A stretch of 64,000 bases of DNA from NCBI RefSeq assembly GCF_963678635.1, contig NC_087069.1, positions 18,450,660 to 18,514,659 on the forward strand, written 5' to 3'. This document shows positions 43,649-54,525 of this stretch, piece after piece. The DNA comes from Symsagittifera roscoffensis (Eukaryota; Xenacoelomorpha; Acoela; Convolutidae). The notes beneath the pieces were generated by a model. That model had not been told where the DNA came from. It ran no database searches and saw only the letters and a list, made by a program, of their open reading frames with translations. Both the position numbers and the translations under genes were made by a program. The first letter of the stretch is position 1. Each line of letters begins with the position of its first letter.

Positions 43649-44028
43649 ACTGTTCTTTCCAAGTTTGATTTGAGTTTGATTTCAAGTTTTGACTCAAATG
43701 AGCAATTAAATGATCAATCAGGATCTAGAAAAGGAATCACGACTGTCACACCTGTCAGTTTCACCTTAACTTATATCGTTAAAATCTGCTTAAAACAGTT
43801 CAGATAAAAAGATATTTATCCTAAAATTTATTAAAATCAATTGGTTTCTAAAATTTTGGAATTCGACCTAAGATTGGACAGTCCAAACTTTGGATCTATT
43901 CCCAAGATCGTCATTTAGTTGTTCATGGTCACTAACGCTTACATAACACATAACATAACATAACATAACACACATATCACATATTACATGCAACTTGGTC
44001 TTTGGCCTAACACTCTTTCGCACATCAC
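43649..44028 (-). other. Intergenic spacer between pol and accessory ORF
   Basis: A 380-bp AT-rich spacer. It contains an ACATAACATA tandem run (about 43940-43980). It could host a splice acceptor for the accessory mRNA but none is convincing. Confidence 0.5.
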
Positions 44029-46425
44029 TCAGCCTATACTTAAATAATATTTCTTATGTAGATATACTTGTATGTTCGTATCAGAGAATATCACGTGTAC
44101 AAGCGCGTACAATTCCCGAGGATGCAGTCTTCCTCTATTTGGATCGTACACTGGAAGCGAGAGCTCCTTCACGTCCATTTCCACAAGGAAGTCCCTCAGC
44201 CTCGTCAAAGACAAGACTAGGTTTTCTGGGTCCACGTGCTGCTTCTCCGTCGCCCTCGTTACCAAGAAGCACAAGTACTTTCCCGGTATCTGCGACACCG
44301 CCGGAGGTAAGGCTGCTACGCCCCCTATCCCTGGTCTTTGCTTCCAAAGGAATTCCACGTTTTTATATTCCCTCTTAAAATCTGCCGCTAGCGCCGTCCT
44401 AAAACTCATGTCTGCGGTGATTGCTACCGCACATGTTCTGTTTGTGAGTATGAAATCACTGTCTGTTAGTATTATGTTACTAGAATATTCATTTGGTAAA
44501 TTAAAATATGACTCAACTACCCTGCCTATATTAGGTTTCTTAGGTTCTTCGCCTGTTTCTGCTTCTAAGTCTCCTGTTTCTCTTGCTATTCTTAATTTTT
44601 TTATTATCAAGTTTTCAGTGTGGGTAAGTCCTACCCCCACTCCCCGGACAAAAATATCCATCGGCGTCCCCGTCGATCGCATACCGGGTATTAAGTCAAG
44701 GTTAGAAGCTGGAATGAGAAGTTGTCCTTCCTGGGCAGCCCAGGAAGGATCATCTCGTTCGGTCTTAATGTATTTCGCGCTTTCGCGATCTACGTCTTGA
44801 ATCGTAACGTTGGTCTCTTTAGGGTCTGATGTCATTTCGTTCAGCCACTCTAAGACGCGCAGGTTCGTCAGGTCTTGTTCATTTGACTGCTGTTGCTCAT
44901 CGTCGAACTCCACCTCGGGTTTCGACCAGTCGTCAACCCACTCATCGTTGTGATCATCGACTATGTCAATGTCTTGTGACACGGTTATTTCCTCTAAACC
45001 CACTACTTCCTCCACTATTTTCTTTAGATCTATCCTATCCACTACAAAGTCGTCACCGTAAGGATTGTATTTCTTTCTTGGTCTCGTCCCGTCTTTCTGA
45101 CGAGTCTGCATCGTGAACGGAAGATCTGGTTCCATGTTCTTGGGAACCTCTGTCTGTTCGGAATCCTGCCAATCTTCCTCTGCGTAGGGCAAGGTTTCAT
45201 CGTCTGCTTCGATCTGTTCGTTTGGATCCAGGTCCAATGGTGTATCCGTGCCTTCCTCTACGACTTCGTTTCCATCGTTCTTCTCCCTGGTGCCTTTTTC
45301 ATTGACCTCACAAGCAGGATCCATCATTAGATAATCCCCTTCTTCCATGTCTGCAGGTATACACCAGTCTTCTGTCGATGGATTGTGTGGCTTGATGTTC
45401 TCGTAGTGGGCGGCTCCGCCAGTACTCAGTCTATAAAAGCGTCCCTCTTGGTGCACCTCTGTAATCATGAAGGGTCCCCTCCATTTCTTTAGAAGCTTCT
45501 TTGTCCCTTTCGGTGGTATAACGTTCTGAAATACCCATACGTAGTCTCCCACCGAGTAAGCCTTTGCACCAGCTGCTTTCTTGTCGAATCTTTTCCTCTG
45601 CCTTGCCTGTGCCTGCTGAGTGTTTCGTCTACACAAATCGTTCAACTCCTGTTGGCGTTTGATCACATCCCTCACGTAGACCTGTGGGGACGTTTTCTTT
45701 CCCTCATACTCTGGGTAGAAGAAGGTTAAGGGTAAAGACTTTTCGTGTCCAGTTAGCATCATGTGTGGACTAACTCCAGTGGTGGAGTGTTGCGTGCTAT
45801 TATAAGCTCCCATCACCTGTGGAAGGTATCTGTCCCAATCGGTCATGTACCTGGAACAATATACCCTCAGCATCGACACTAACGTCCTATTCTGTCTTTC
45901 CACTAAGCCATTCGTCTGAGGGTGGTATGTCGTGGAGTGAGCCTGAGCGACTTGTGACCGTCTCATAAGCTCTTTCGTAAGCTCGCCTACGAAAGCTGTT
46001 CCATTGTCCGATTGAAACGTCATTGGACAACCATGTCTTGCTATCCACGTATTGATCAGATGGTCGCATGTCTCTTCCGCCGAGGCAGTTATGCAGGGCA
46101 CGGCCTCTGCATACTTCGTGAAGTGATCTATCATGACCAAGACTTGGTTGTAACCGCTGTCTGTCATGCATATCTTCTGGTGATCTATCTGCACCACCTC
46201 GTTGAATTCAGACGACTCAATCGACTGTAAAGGAAATCGCAACTTCCTTGGATCCTTGACCTGTTGGCATGACAGGCAGGCTGTTACCCATTTCTCACAT
46301 GCCTTTTTCATTCCAGGCCACTCAAAGCGCTTCAGGATCCTCTGATACACTTTGTCGATCCCTTGATGGCCCATCTGATCATGCGACCTGAATAATAGTT
46401 CTGTCTGATAGAGTTGCGGCAGCAC
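44029..46425 (-). CDS. Integrase with C-terminal macro domain (pol 3' part)
   Basis: Of 798 codons, residues 15-53 form the HH-CC zinc finger (H15, H20, C50, C53). The catalytic core has D81, D140 and E176 (D-x58-D-x35-E), with FQSDNGTAF and YHPQTNGLVERQNRTL as in Ty3/gypsy integrases. A GPY/F-type module (KKWRGPFMITEV) is near 310. A long acidic linker (about 360-640) follows. Residues about 640-790 resemble a macro domain of the TARG1/C6orf130 type: CAVAITADMSFRTALAADFK (T-A-D-M then A-A-D-F-K), GKYLCFLVTR, PENLVLSLTRLRDFL, LSLPVYDPNRGRL, VIFSDTNIQVYLH. Positions matching the catalytic Lys and the glycine-rich Asp loop appear changed, so it may bind but not cleave ADP-ribose. The apparent start is just after the TAA at 46456; the natural frame continues upstream. 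Confidence 0.88.
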   Translation of the reverse strand: MLPQLYQTELLFRSHDQMGHQGIDKVYQRILKRFEWPGMKKACEKWVTACLSCQQVKDPRKLRFPLQSIESSEFNEVVQIDHQKICMTDSGYNQVLVMIDHFTKYAEAVPCITASAEETCDHLINTWIARHGCPMTFQSDNGTAFVGELTKELMRRSQVAQAHSTTYHPQTNGLVERQNRTLVSMLRVYCSRYMTDWDRYLPQVMGAYNSTQHSTTGVSPHMMLTGHEKSLPLTFFYPEYEGKKTSPQVYVRDVIKRQQELNDLCRRNTQQAQARQRKRFDKKAAGAKAYSVGDYVWVFQNVIPPKGTKKLLKKWRGPFMITEVHQEGRFYRLSTGGAAHYENIKPHNPSTEDWCIPADMEEGDYLMMDPACEVNEKGTREKNDGNEVVEEGTDTPLDLDPNEQIEADDETLPYAEEDWQDSEQTEVPKNMEPDLPFTMQTRQKDGTRPRKKYNPYGDDFVVDRIDLKKIVEEVVGLEEITVSQDIDIVDDHNDEWVDDWSKPEVEFDDEQQQSNEQDLTNLRVLEWLNEMTSDPKETNVTIQDVDRESAKYIKTERDDPSWAAQEGQLLIPASNLDLIPGMRSTGTPMDIFVRGVGVGLTHTENLIIKKLRIARETGDLEAETGEEPKKPNIGRVVESYFNLPNEYSSNIILTDSDFILTNRTCAVAITADMSFRTALAADFKREYKNVEFLWKQRPGIGGVAALPPAVSQIPGKYLCFLVTRATEKQHVDPENLVLSLTRLRDFLVEMDVKELSLPVYDPNRGRLHPRELYALVHVIFSDTNIQVYLHKKYYLSIG

Positions 46426-46458
46426 TATCGCGTTAGATTTGTATAAGACCTTGTCTTC

Positions 46459-47118
46459 TTATCTTCTCCTGCAAGCCACGATCCCGTCCTTGTTCAGATA
46501 TAGTCTCCCCTCCTTCTGCATGAAGTATTGTCTCAGGATCCTATAGCTGTCTTCTTCTAGGTCACCTTTGTCAGGTGCACCGTTTTCTATCCACCTTTTT
46601 AGGTTGCTTGTCATGCGATCATTTCTCTGCGCCCTTAGATGGTCCGAGAGTCTGTATCTCCCCTTCAAGTACGTCTTCATGACCCTCATCTGACTATTCA
46701 GCTCGTTGGGCTGATGTGTGTCTTCTTCCATCTTAACACACCAAATCTTCGCCAACGGTTGTGTTTCTTGCTGAAACGGTTGAAGATCAGTCCTGATTGC
46801 CTCTTTCTGTGGCAATAAGCTCATCGAACGTTTCGATACTGCTATTGTTTCTAAGTCATCCGCTGCGTTGTCAAAGACACTTTCGCTCGGTATAAGGTAG
46901 CGATCGCTGTCCGGATCCTGGTACACCTCTCTGTCCAGGTCTCTCGCCCGAGTTTCCACTAGTAGCGTGTGTATCGCTAGTTCTGACAGTTCTGATCCCG
47001 AGGTCGAATTCCTGTCGAAATAGGTATCCATTCCTGAGTTTCGGGAATCATTATCCGTCGAAGGTGTTGTGCTGGAGACTGCACGCTCCTCCAGATCATG
47101 TCTGTATTTCCTTCGCAT
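46459..47118 (-). pseudogene. pol fragment between RNase H and integrase
   Basis: Open frame of 219 codons in the same frame as integrase, separated from it only by TAA at 46456-46458 and about ten further codons. It ends with YFMQKEGRLYLNKDGIVACRR, the usual lead-in to the integrase zinc finger (short beta strand then basic residues). The upstream part is charged linker. RT and RNase H motifs are not found in it. With the TAA it cannot be expressed together with integrase unless the stop is read through. Confidence 0.75.
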
Positions 47119-47177
47119 CCATCTGAACTCAGGACAAATAGTCTTGCAGCAGATTTTGTTTTACAACTTCACCGTCT

Positions 47178-47729
47178 TTATCCCGGTCTACAAAGGTGAC
47201 AGTTTTCTTTTGCCTGCCGCTCTCCTGTCCTTTCTTCCGATTTATGTGGCGTCATTCGCCTTGCGCCTTCCCTATGGGGAACGGCGCCCTCTTCTAGTTC
47301 GATTTCGTGTTCGACGAAATTACAGCAACCGATGTCCGCCTTATGTTTTGAAAATACTTCGGCGTTCCGATCTAGGAGGTCCCGCAATTTTTCGAAATCT
47401 CCCTCACCTATTTTTCCTTTCAAATGTTCTATTTCTGGCAAAACCGGTTTGTCAGAATCTAGTTCATATGACGAGGGGCGCTCCGGAAAATTCGAGCAGC
47501 TTGATAAGCCGTCGTCCGTTTCGGATTTCATTGAAAACAATTTATGAATAGATTTTAATTCATTAATTCTCTTTAAGATTTTATCTTTATTTGCATGATA
47601 AGGACAGTCTTTCACACTATATTTCTTCGAGTTTTCTGTCTCCTCATAGTCGGTCCTCATCGGCAAGGCGTAGCCAAGCTTCTTTCCACGCTGGATTGAA
47701 ACCGTGGTGTCCAGTGTGTTCAACAACAC
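47178..47729 (-). pseudogene. Start of reverse transcriptase region, truncated
   Basis: This frame begins in a different frame from protease and overlaps its end. LLNTLDTTVSIQRGKKLG matches the short conserved link between protease and RT in gypsy elements; RNAEVFSKHKADIGCCNFVE and IELEEGAVPHREGARRM match the segment just before RT motif 1. Coding similarity stops around 47230; RT motifs including Y-x-D-D and all of RNase H are missing. The two lesions here are a frameshift near 47730 and a deletion of roughly 1.3 kb or more, judged by usual RT-RNase H length. Confidence 0.82.
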
Positions 47730-50700
47730 ACTGACACACAGTCCGTTTCGCGTTACCGAGAAGCTCCGGCTTTCGGTCCGGGTTTCTAATCCGTATCAGA
47801 CCGTTGTTCAAATCAATCATCACGTCAAAATTCCTGACAAAATCTCTGCCCAAGATGAATTGGTCGGCATCGTCCAGATTCTCTACCACCAGGAAGCTCA
47901 TCCAAAGATCTCGTCCTCCCATGTGAAGGACCGTTATCGGTGTTCTTCCGGCTACGTAGATGGCTCCTCGATTTGCGGCGGCCAGTCGGAGGTTCGTAGG
48001 AATCAGATCTTCCCGTGTGAAGCCCATTCTTTCCCAAGTTTTTATCGGCATCACACTCACCACCGCTCCTGTGTCCAGAAGCCCTGTGACTCCGATTTTT
48101 GTTCCGTTGGTGTCGAGCAGGTGTGCTGTCACATCTGCTTCATATCCAATGTGTACCGCGTCTTGTTCCATCATGGCGTCATGGCCTATCCTGCGGACTT
48201 TGAGTTCCTCTTCACCCAAATAGATCTGCCCTATTTGGTCATCATCTTTTGTTACATAAGTCCTGGTGTAGATACTGATCCCATCCACGTTCAGCATCAC
48301 TTGATACGGCCCATAGACTTCTAGGTAGCGTCCATGAAGTTTCTTCATGCGAGGGCCACCCGTGGTTAGTAGTGCCCTCACAGCCCTCGACTCGGTGCGT
48401 GGCTCCATCTGCCTCAGATAGTCTGCATATGTGTCCAAATGCATCAAAGTGAACTCAGATGGTTCACTCAGATTTCTGATTACCTGATGCCCTGCCACCA
48501 AGATTATCGACTGTATTTTACTTCCTTGCGGTGCCATACCGAACCTCTGACCTGAGATAACATTAAGTTTCATGCTCAAGCTGCTTGGTGCTTTTGCCTC
48601 TTCAACTTCCGTTGCTTCAAAGGCGTTCAGTTGCTCCTGTAATTTTTCATTCTCCAGCTCGAGTTTCACCTTTTGCTCAATCTCTTTCGTCACTAGTTCC
48701 TGCTGTACCCTATTTATAGCATCCCTCGCAGCTGCCCTATAATCGATTTTGAAGTCATCGGCCGCAGTTGCTGGTTCCGGTTCACGTGCTTCCTCTGTTA
48801 CCGCTTGCATCTTCTTTGCTACCAGCTCTTGAGGTTTATCCTTTCTGCGTGCCTCCGCTTCACTCAAAAGTCGAGCCTTGCTGGCTTTCACTCCTGACAA
48901 AGCTTCTTCATGTCTTGGATGCTTGATGTCTGCCACTGCATCCCAGAATTGCGGACAATCTGATTTAAAATGACCTTCCAAGTTACAAAAGAAACACCTC
49001 GGGCCGAATTTCGCAATTACTCCTCTCATGAAATCCTCATGATCCAACTCTGACGCATCTTCGTCCTCGAGGCTAAAGCCTATTGCTTTCATGCCTTGTT
49101 TGTAAGCTGGGCATGCTGACACATGATGGTCTGTTGAACTGCAATTAGCACAAGAACGTCTCTTGTCCATATCATCCCTCGGTTTATACCAATTGTTCCC
49201 TTGGTTTGCTGGTCCGTTGTTAAAATTGCCATAATTGTTCTTGTAATATCCAGATCTCGAAGGAGGTTTCAACAAAAAATACTCTTTTGATTTGAGCCTC
49301 AACTCCTCCGGTGTTGGCGCATTAGTTGATAGTGGTGTGTAATGCGTTGCTAGCATCGTACGAAGTTCATCATTTTTCACACCATCGATGAATTTTGAGG
49401 CTACGGCCAGGTTCATCCTTCGGTTTGACTCATCCGGTTGGCTGCGTCTTCTCAGCATTTCCAAATCATCGAGAAACTTGTCTATTGTTTCATCTTCTCG
49501 TTGTCTCCGTTTCTCGAAGCGCATCATCGCCTGGTGCCCCTGCACCCCTGATCCGAAACGGTTTAACAAGATTTCGAAGATTTTCTCTGCAGTGTCACGT
49601 TGATACTGTTTCTTGGCCATGACACAGTTCAGGGCTGTCCCTTCTAAGTTGCTGGTGAGCGCGCTGCATTCCTGTCTCTCCGACAAGTCCTCTTCCTCGA
49701 AATGCAGCTTCATTACCTCTATCCAGGTATCAATACAGCCATCAGATTCGTCTTTGTACCATCTTGGTTTCTTAAAGACTCTTCTGGACTTCTCACTGCG
49801 TTCATTGGTTCTTGATAACCTCGTCAGGAATGTCTCTAAAGACCTGTTCAGGGGTTCAAATGCTGTGGCCATTGCCGTAGCATCCCTTGAGTGTCCCGCT
49901 TGAGTGTCCTCACACCTTGTCGAAGGCTCTGTGTGCGGTGCATCCCTGCAATCCGAATCACCATGAGCGTTTCCCGCTTGGCCCATATGACTCCTCCTCG
50001 GGCTTGTATGCCCCATGTTGCCAGAATCGCTTCTCCCAGTCGCATGTGTGCTTTGCGTTGGTCGTTCGTTCGAGGTTTGTCTGTTCCCCGTTGAACTTGC
50101 TCTACTGTTCGGGCCCCATGCTGTATTACCCCTTGTGGCATAGCCTGATGAACTGCCCCTGCCTCTAGTGGATCCATACGTCTTCCTCCTTTGATGTTCA
50201 TTGAAGTTCACCCTCGGTTCCCTGCTTGGACCTCCCGAGTTCGGCTCTCCTTCTTTTGGTCCACTCTTGCTGCTTAGTAGCCCGTCCAACCTATCCATGA
50301 TAGCCTGAGTTCGCCTCTCCATCATCGCGTCTATCTTTGTGTCAAGAGACCCAAGAGACTGCTCTTGCTGAATTCTTAACTTCTCCATGTCGGCTCTTAA
50401 GCGTAACTCCCTCTGTTCCGCCTCTCTTGTCATTCGCGACAAGTTCCTCATCATATGTTCGTCCGTTCTTTCTTTCAAGCGTTTTTCGCTTCTGTCAACT
50501 TCTTGTCTGTTGCGGTTTATTTCTTCCCGCAGACTTTCTCTTTCAATGTGAACTGCTCTTTCTAGTTCACTCATCCTTATCGACATCTGTTCATTTTGTT
50601 CTCCTAAACTGCCCACTATGTTGTTTAAGGCTTCTTCTAGTGCTGCCCCGTTATCCATGAGTGGCGTCAATAGTGGTGGTGTAACCCTGTCGGTCCCAGG

Positions 50701-51552
50701 TAACTTCGTGCTTGTCGAGATCCGGGCCTTGACTCTCTGCTTCAACGTCTTTTCATTATTTAATTCAGGATCCATTAACGCGTTGCCAAGCCCTCTGGTT
50801 CTACTCTCTTCAGGTTGTGGCTCCGAACTTGTCCTAATCGCGAAGTCCTTTGACTGGCCCGGTGGGTTTGCCTCTTTGCTTATCGTTGTCACTACACCAA
50901 ATTTGTCCATGGTTCCAGTCTCTCTTCCGACGTGTGCCTCACTCTCCTGGATCGAACTATTGAGGCTGACTTGAGATCCAAAGTCCCCTTGCTCCTCTTC
51001 ATCCTCTTCCTCCTGGGACTCACCATCGTTTCCTGCTCCTCCTCCCATGCTGAATGGAAAGATGTTTGCGAAGGTGTTCTTCATTCTTTCTGAGAACGAT
51101 GATGAGGTTGTTTGTTTCCCAGTTCCGCTTGCCATCATAGTGTTGTCTGTCGGAGATCTTCTAGTTGCCGTTACTTCAATTGAGATGTCCCTGCTTTGAT
51201 GTCCCTCCTCTCGATCCAATGTCCCGGTGGAAGTGGCAAAATCATGGCCTTGTTCTACCGGAAAAGATTCACTCGCCAGCCGTCTGCCTCTCCCTTCCAG
51301 TCCATTTACTTCCTGGTTGTCATTCATGGTATGGTCCGTATTGACCTCCACTTCTAACAGTTCTCTTCGCTCTTCTGAGGTCTTTTGACTTCTCGTTTCA
51401 ACCATTCTGCCTGAAACCGTCCCCCTTTTGTCAGACCGGGATCGCTTGATCCAATCCACAAAAGGATCGGTCATCGTTTTTCTTTGCTTTTCAGGTATGA
51501 ATTTCCTAGAGCTATTACCTCGTTTTGGTATCCTTGACTTGTCTAAACTCAT
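47644..51552 (-). CDS. gag-pro: Gag-protease polyprotein (1302 codons)
   Basis: ATG at 51552 (MSLDKSRIPK) is the conserved start, shared with the copy at 8295. Order: basic/acidic N-terminal region with EEEDEEEQ (about 190); coiled coil (about 315-420); Gly/Ser/Arg-rich linker (about 430-560); capsid region (about 600-725, with FEILLNRFGSGVQGHQAMM and KFLDDLEMLRRRS); two CCHC zinc knuckles, CANCSSTDHHVSAC (about 800) and CFFCNLEGHFKSDC (about 860), both C-x2-C-x4-H-x4-C; a helical Glu/Lys-rich stretch; and a retropepsin with VTGLLDTGAVVSVMP (Asp near 1160) and FILGRDFVRNFDVMID. The long N-terminus and coiled coil make Gag about twice the usual size. The ORF is intact, so virus-like particles may still form; the last 15 codons or so are out-of-frame relative to the RT remnant. 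Confidence 0.93.
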   Translation of the reverse strand: MSLDKSRIPKRGNSSRKFIPEKQRKTMTDPFVDWIKRSRSDKRGTVSGRMVETRSQKTSEERRELLEVEVNTDHTMNDNQEVNGLEGRGRRLASESFPVEQGHDFATSTGTLDREEGHQSRDISIEVTATRRSPTDNTMMASGTGKQTTSSSFSERMKNTFANIFPFSMGGGAGNDGESQEEEDEEEQGDFGSQVSLNSSIQESEAHVGRETGTMDKFGVVTTISKEANPPGQSKDFAIRTSSEPQPEESRTRGLGNALMDPELNNEKTLKQRVKARISTSTKLPGTDRVTPPLLTPLMDNGAALEEALNNIVGSLGEQNEQMSIRMSELERAVHIERESLREEINRNRQEVDRSEKRLKERTDEHMMRNLSRMTREAEQRELRLRADMEKLRIQQEQSLGSLDTKIDAMMERRTQAIMDRLDGLLSSKSGPKEGEPNSGGPSREPRVNFNEHQRRKTYGSTRGRGSSSGYATRGNTAWGPNSRASSTGNRQTSNERPTQSTHATGRSDSGNMGHTSPRRSHMGQAGNAHGDSDCRDAPHTEPSTRCEDTQAGHSRDATAMATAFEPLNRSLETFLTRLSRTNERSEKSRRVFKKPRWYKDESDGCIDTWIEVMKLHFEEEDLSERQECSALTSNLEGTALNCVMAKKQYQRDTAEKIFEILLNRFGSGVQGHQAMMRFEKRRQREDETIDKFLDDLEMLRRRSQPDESNRRMNLAVASKFIDGVKNDELRTMLATHYTPLSTNAPTPEELRLKSKEYFLLKPPSRSGYYKNNYGNFNNGPANQGNNWYKPRDDMDKRRSCANCSSTDHHVSACPAYKQGMKAIGFSLEDEDASELDHEDFMRGVIAKFGPRCFFCNLEGHFKSDCPQFWDAVADIKHPRHEEALSGVKASKARLLSEAEARRKDKPQELVAKKMQAVTEEAREPEPATAADDFKIDYRAAARDAINRVQQELVTKEIEQKVKLELENEKLQEQLNAFEATEVEEAKAPSSLSMKLNVISGQRFGMAPQGSKIQSIILVAGHQVIRNLSEPSEFTLMHLDTYADYLRQMEPRTESRAVRALLTTGGPRMKKLHGRYLEVYGPYQVMLNVDGISIYTRTYVTKDDDQIGQIYLGEEELKVRRIGHDAMMEQDAVHIGYEADVTAHLLDTNGTKIGVTGLLDTGAVVSVMPIKTWERMGFTREDLIPTNLRLAAANRGAIYVAGRTPITVLHMGGRDLWMSFLVVENLDDADQFILGRDFVRNFDVMIDLNNGLIRIRNPDRKPELLGNAKRTVCQCVVEHTGHHGFNPAWKEAWLRLADEDRL

Positions 51553-52330
51553 TCTTTATTTGTCGCTTTCCTATGCCTACTCTTGACTCAATTGCTAGAG
51601 ACCTTATAGTTTTATTAACAATAATAATGACACAACACAATAAATTTCACCAGATCATATTAAATAGTGACCACGAATCCCTGTATGTTGTCAGAGTACA
51701 GTTTGTATAAAATTTATTCACACTAGCCGATTATCGGTCCAAAGATCTGGAAACTAGCACAATATGATTTTATCAGTCAATTTAAAAGATAGTGTACTCA
51801 CTACCCAATCAAACACAGTTTAGGTTGATTTAAAATCAAAAACAAAAAATATATATTGACACAATATGAATGTATATATAAAAAAACGTATGTGTCTTGT
51901 ACTCTTAGTCGGTCGCAGTACAATAGTCGAACCTGTCTTTTAAAGAAAAAGCTTTCCCTGCTTGGTGCTGCACCAAACAGACAAAACTTTGAAGGCAGTA
52001 ATTTTCTCAAGTGGGCGTCTATTGCACCCACCGAGTACTGTGTTACCTATTCTGCCTTCGGACTGCCCGAGCTAGACCTACTAAAATCCTCAGGGCAGTC
52101 ACTTTTCCCAAAAACGTATTATGTTTCAATCCACACCAATGAGTCACGCTCTTTTTAATTTAGACTTAGTGTCGCGAATATCCGAGTTCGGACCTGTTTT
52201 GTATTAGTCTGGTTCTTTTTGAAAGGCAAGTTACCAGTGCAGTCACTGATACCTAGCCTGTGTATTAATAACCTAATACCTCTCGCTTTTTAGTCTTTCT
52301 TTCGTTTACCTAAGTCCTTAATAAAATAAT

Positions 52331-52876
52331 ACCCCTCCGGATTGGCACAAATAGGACCCTTCCGGACTGTCAGAATATGGACCCCTCCGGATTGGGACCC
52401 CTCCGAGTTAGTTAATAGTAGACCCCTCCGGATTTGGACCCCTCCGAATTAGCAACTATAAGACCCCTCCGGATTCGGACCCCTCTGACTTTGAAAAATT
52501 TCGACCCCTCCGGATTGGGAGCCCTTAGCTCTGTCAAAGTAGCTTTTCGTAGTTTTCTTAATTTCAGCTTATACCCCTCCGGATACGTTCTGCGTTGCTT
52601 TTATGCTGTTTGAATTAACTGGGAAGGGTATAGGGTCCTTTCCTAGACCCCTCCGGATTGAAGTTAAGGCACTTATTTGACAATTCACACTAACGGTGAA
52701 GGGTCTTATCACTTGCCTAATTTCGACTCTATTATGGTTATCTTGTGCCTTTAGCCCTCCCTTTTTGTCTAGAACTGTCCTAAGTTACTTAGTTCAATCG
52801 CTATCAACTTTTGGTAGTGGTATACGGGTTTTTCAGAAAAAATATATAAAACGTGAAGCGTGTACCCCTCCGGATT
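52331..52876 (-). repeat. CCGGAGGGGT motif array in leader
   Basis: Twelve copies of the motif (seen on the plus strand as ACCCCTCCGGATT), often in close pairs 13-16 bases apart, with more at about 53215, 53691, 53922 and 53950 and one in each LTR. Variants include ACCCCTCCGAATT and ACCCCTCTGACTT. Copy number and spacing differ from the plus-strand element, but motif and place do not. Confidence 0.88.
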
Positions 52877-54495
52877 TGTGTAATTTGCTAAAAACAATCT
52901 CAAAAATTTTTCTCGCTCGCTTTTTCGAGTAATTCTCTTTCCTACTAGTAAGTTCAGCTAATTTCTGATCTAATGGTACCAAGATTGACTCGATATGTTC
53001 TGTAGTTCCAAAGTTATTAACCAAAACGTCTTTTTTCCAAACTCAAAAATTTTCTCTCTTATAGGTTCCGCCCAACTTTTTCCGCAAATCTGGTCCTTTC
53101 GACCTAAAAATTATTGATCTGAGCTCACAAGGCCTATACTCTTCTAGTTCAATGCAAAAGACCCGATCTAAAACGCTTTTGTAGAAAAAATTTGCGAAAA
53201 ACTATGCTACCTGGACCCCTCCGGATTGATGAATCCACCAAATCAAACACGTTATGTTCGATTTCTCTGCGACCCGGAAGGCTTTCGGGTAGCGGGTTTT
53301 AAAACTCGTAGATTCACCAGTGGACGTTGTCCGATCAACTATTTTTACTGTCCTAACTCAAAGATTTCAAAAAATTTTCTGATTTTATAGTGTTTCTTAC
53401 TATCAAAAAATGGGAAAATTTGGTTTTTTGTACCAAACTAGTTCCAACCACTTCCGAACTAAAGTTAACCGGTTCTACTTATTACAGTAGTGCAGTTACG
53501 ATGTAACACACTAACTTAGCGCTTTTTTCCGTTTCAAAAAATATCGATATCTCAAAAATCGCGACTTGTGGGGGGATCAAAATATCGCTATTTTGACCCT
53601 AAAAACCGGTCTGTTTTCGTTGTTTTTCACTGAAAAACGATATAAGACTATTAATATAGGCTATATAAATAATAATATTAGTAATACAATACCCCTCCGG
53701 GTTTGTTTATTATCCCAATTAAGGTGCTTAACTCGGATATTCGCAGTTCGGTGAAGGGTCACTACAGTGCAGCACTGTCGAGCCCCCCACAGATTACTAT
53801 CTTACTTTTTGTACCAAAAGGGATACAAAACTTGTTAATGATACCCAACAGTCGATTGTTGTTGTCGTTGAGCCCCTTCTTGTTGCTCCTTGAACTGCTT
53901 GCCGGATCGGTCTTCACCCAAGACCCTTCCGAATTGAGCGCAAATCAGCTGACCCTTCCGGATTGAGCGCAATTTATCATTAACGTGCTTAAATGCTCAA
54001 ATAACCCTACAGTACAAGCCTCACAAACGGGCCACAAAATTGATCGTAACGATCCTGACTGATATAAATGCCTGTAACAACAATATATCTATCAACAACA
54101 AACGGGGGGGTTGAATCACATCTTGTCTGGGGGGATGATTTCTACTGATTTTTTACTTTTTTACTGTTTTTGGTTTTTTTTCGGTTATTTTTTATGTTTT
54201 TTGTTTTTCTTGGGTACTATACTACTTTTTGTTTGGTTTTGCTTATATCTTTAAGTGTTTTTGGTCACAAACCACTCAGGGGATGAGGGGTTCATGATTC
54301 CCCCCACCCTTCCTGGTTCGTGAATTTTCGGTCTTAACTAGGTTAAAAAACTATTCACGGTACTCCGGAAGGCTTCCGCGTTCCGAACTACCCTTCCGCC
54401 CCGGCAGTTTAGGCCTATTAAGGGCGTTAATGTGAGCATCCGCTCGGCGCGGAGTGCTCGTTAACGGTTCCGCCGGTCATGATGTTATGAAAGAA

Positions 54496-54513
54496 TAACA
54501 CCCAGGAGCGCCA
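54496..54513 (-). promoter_or_regulatory. Primer binding site
   Basis: On the element strand TGGCGCTCCTGGGTGTTA, 12 bases inside the 5' LTR, identical to 5383-5400. Confidence 0.65.
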
Positions 54514-54525
54514 TAAAAACATACA

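Larger units (their letters stand above)
51553..54525 (-). other. 5' leader of giant element
   Basis: A 3-kb noncoding region between LTR and gag, co-linear with 5371-8294. It contains the PBS, the CCGGAGGGGT motif array, GC-rich blocks near 54290-54480 conserved with the other copy, and AT-rich homopolymer stretches. Short ORFs in it are not conserved as proteins. Confidence 0.75.
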
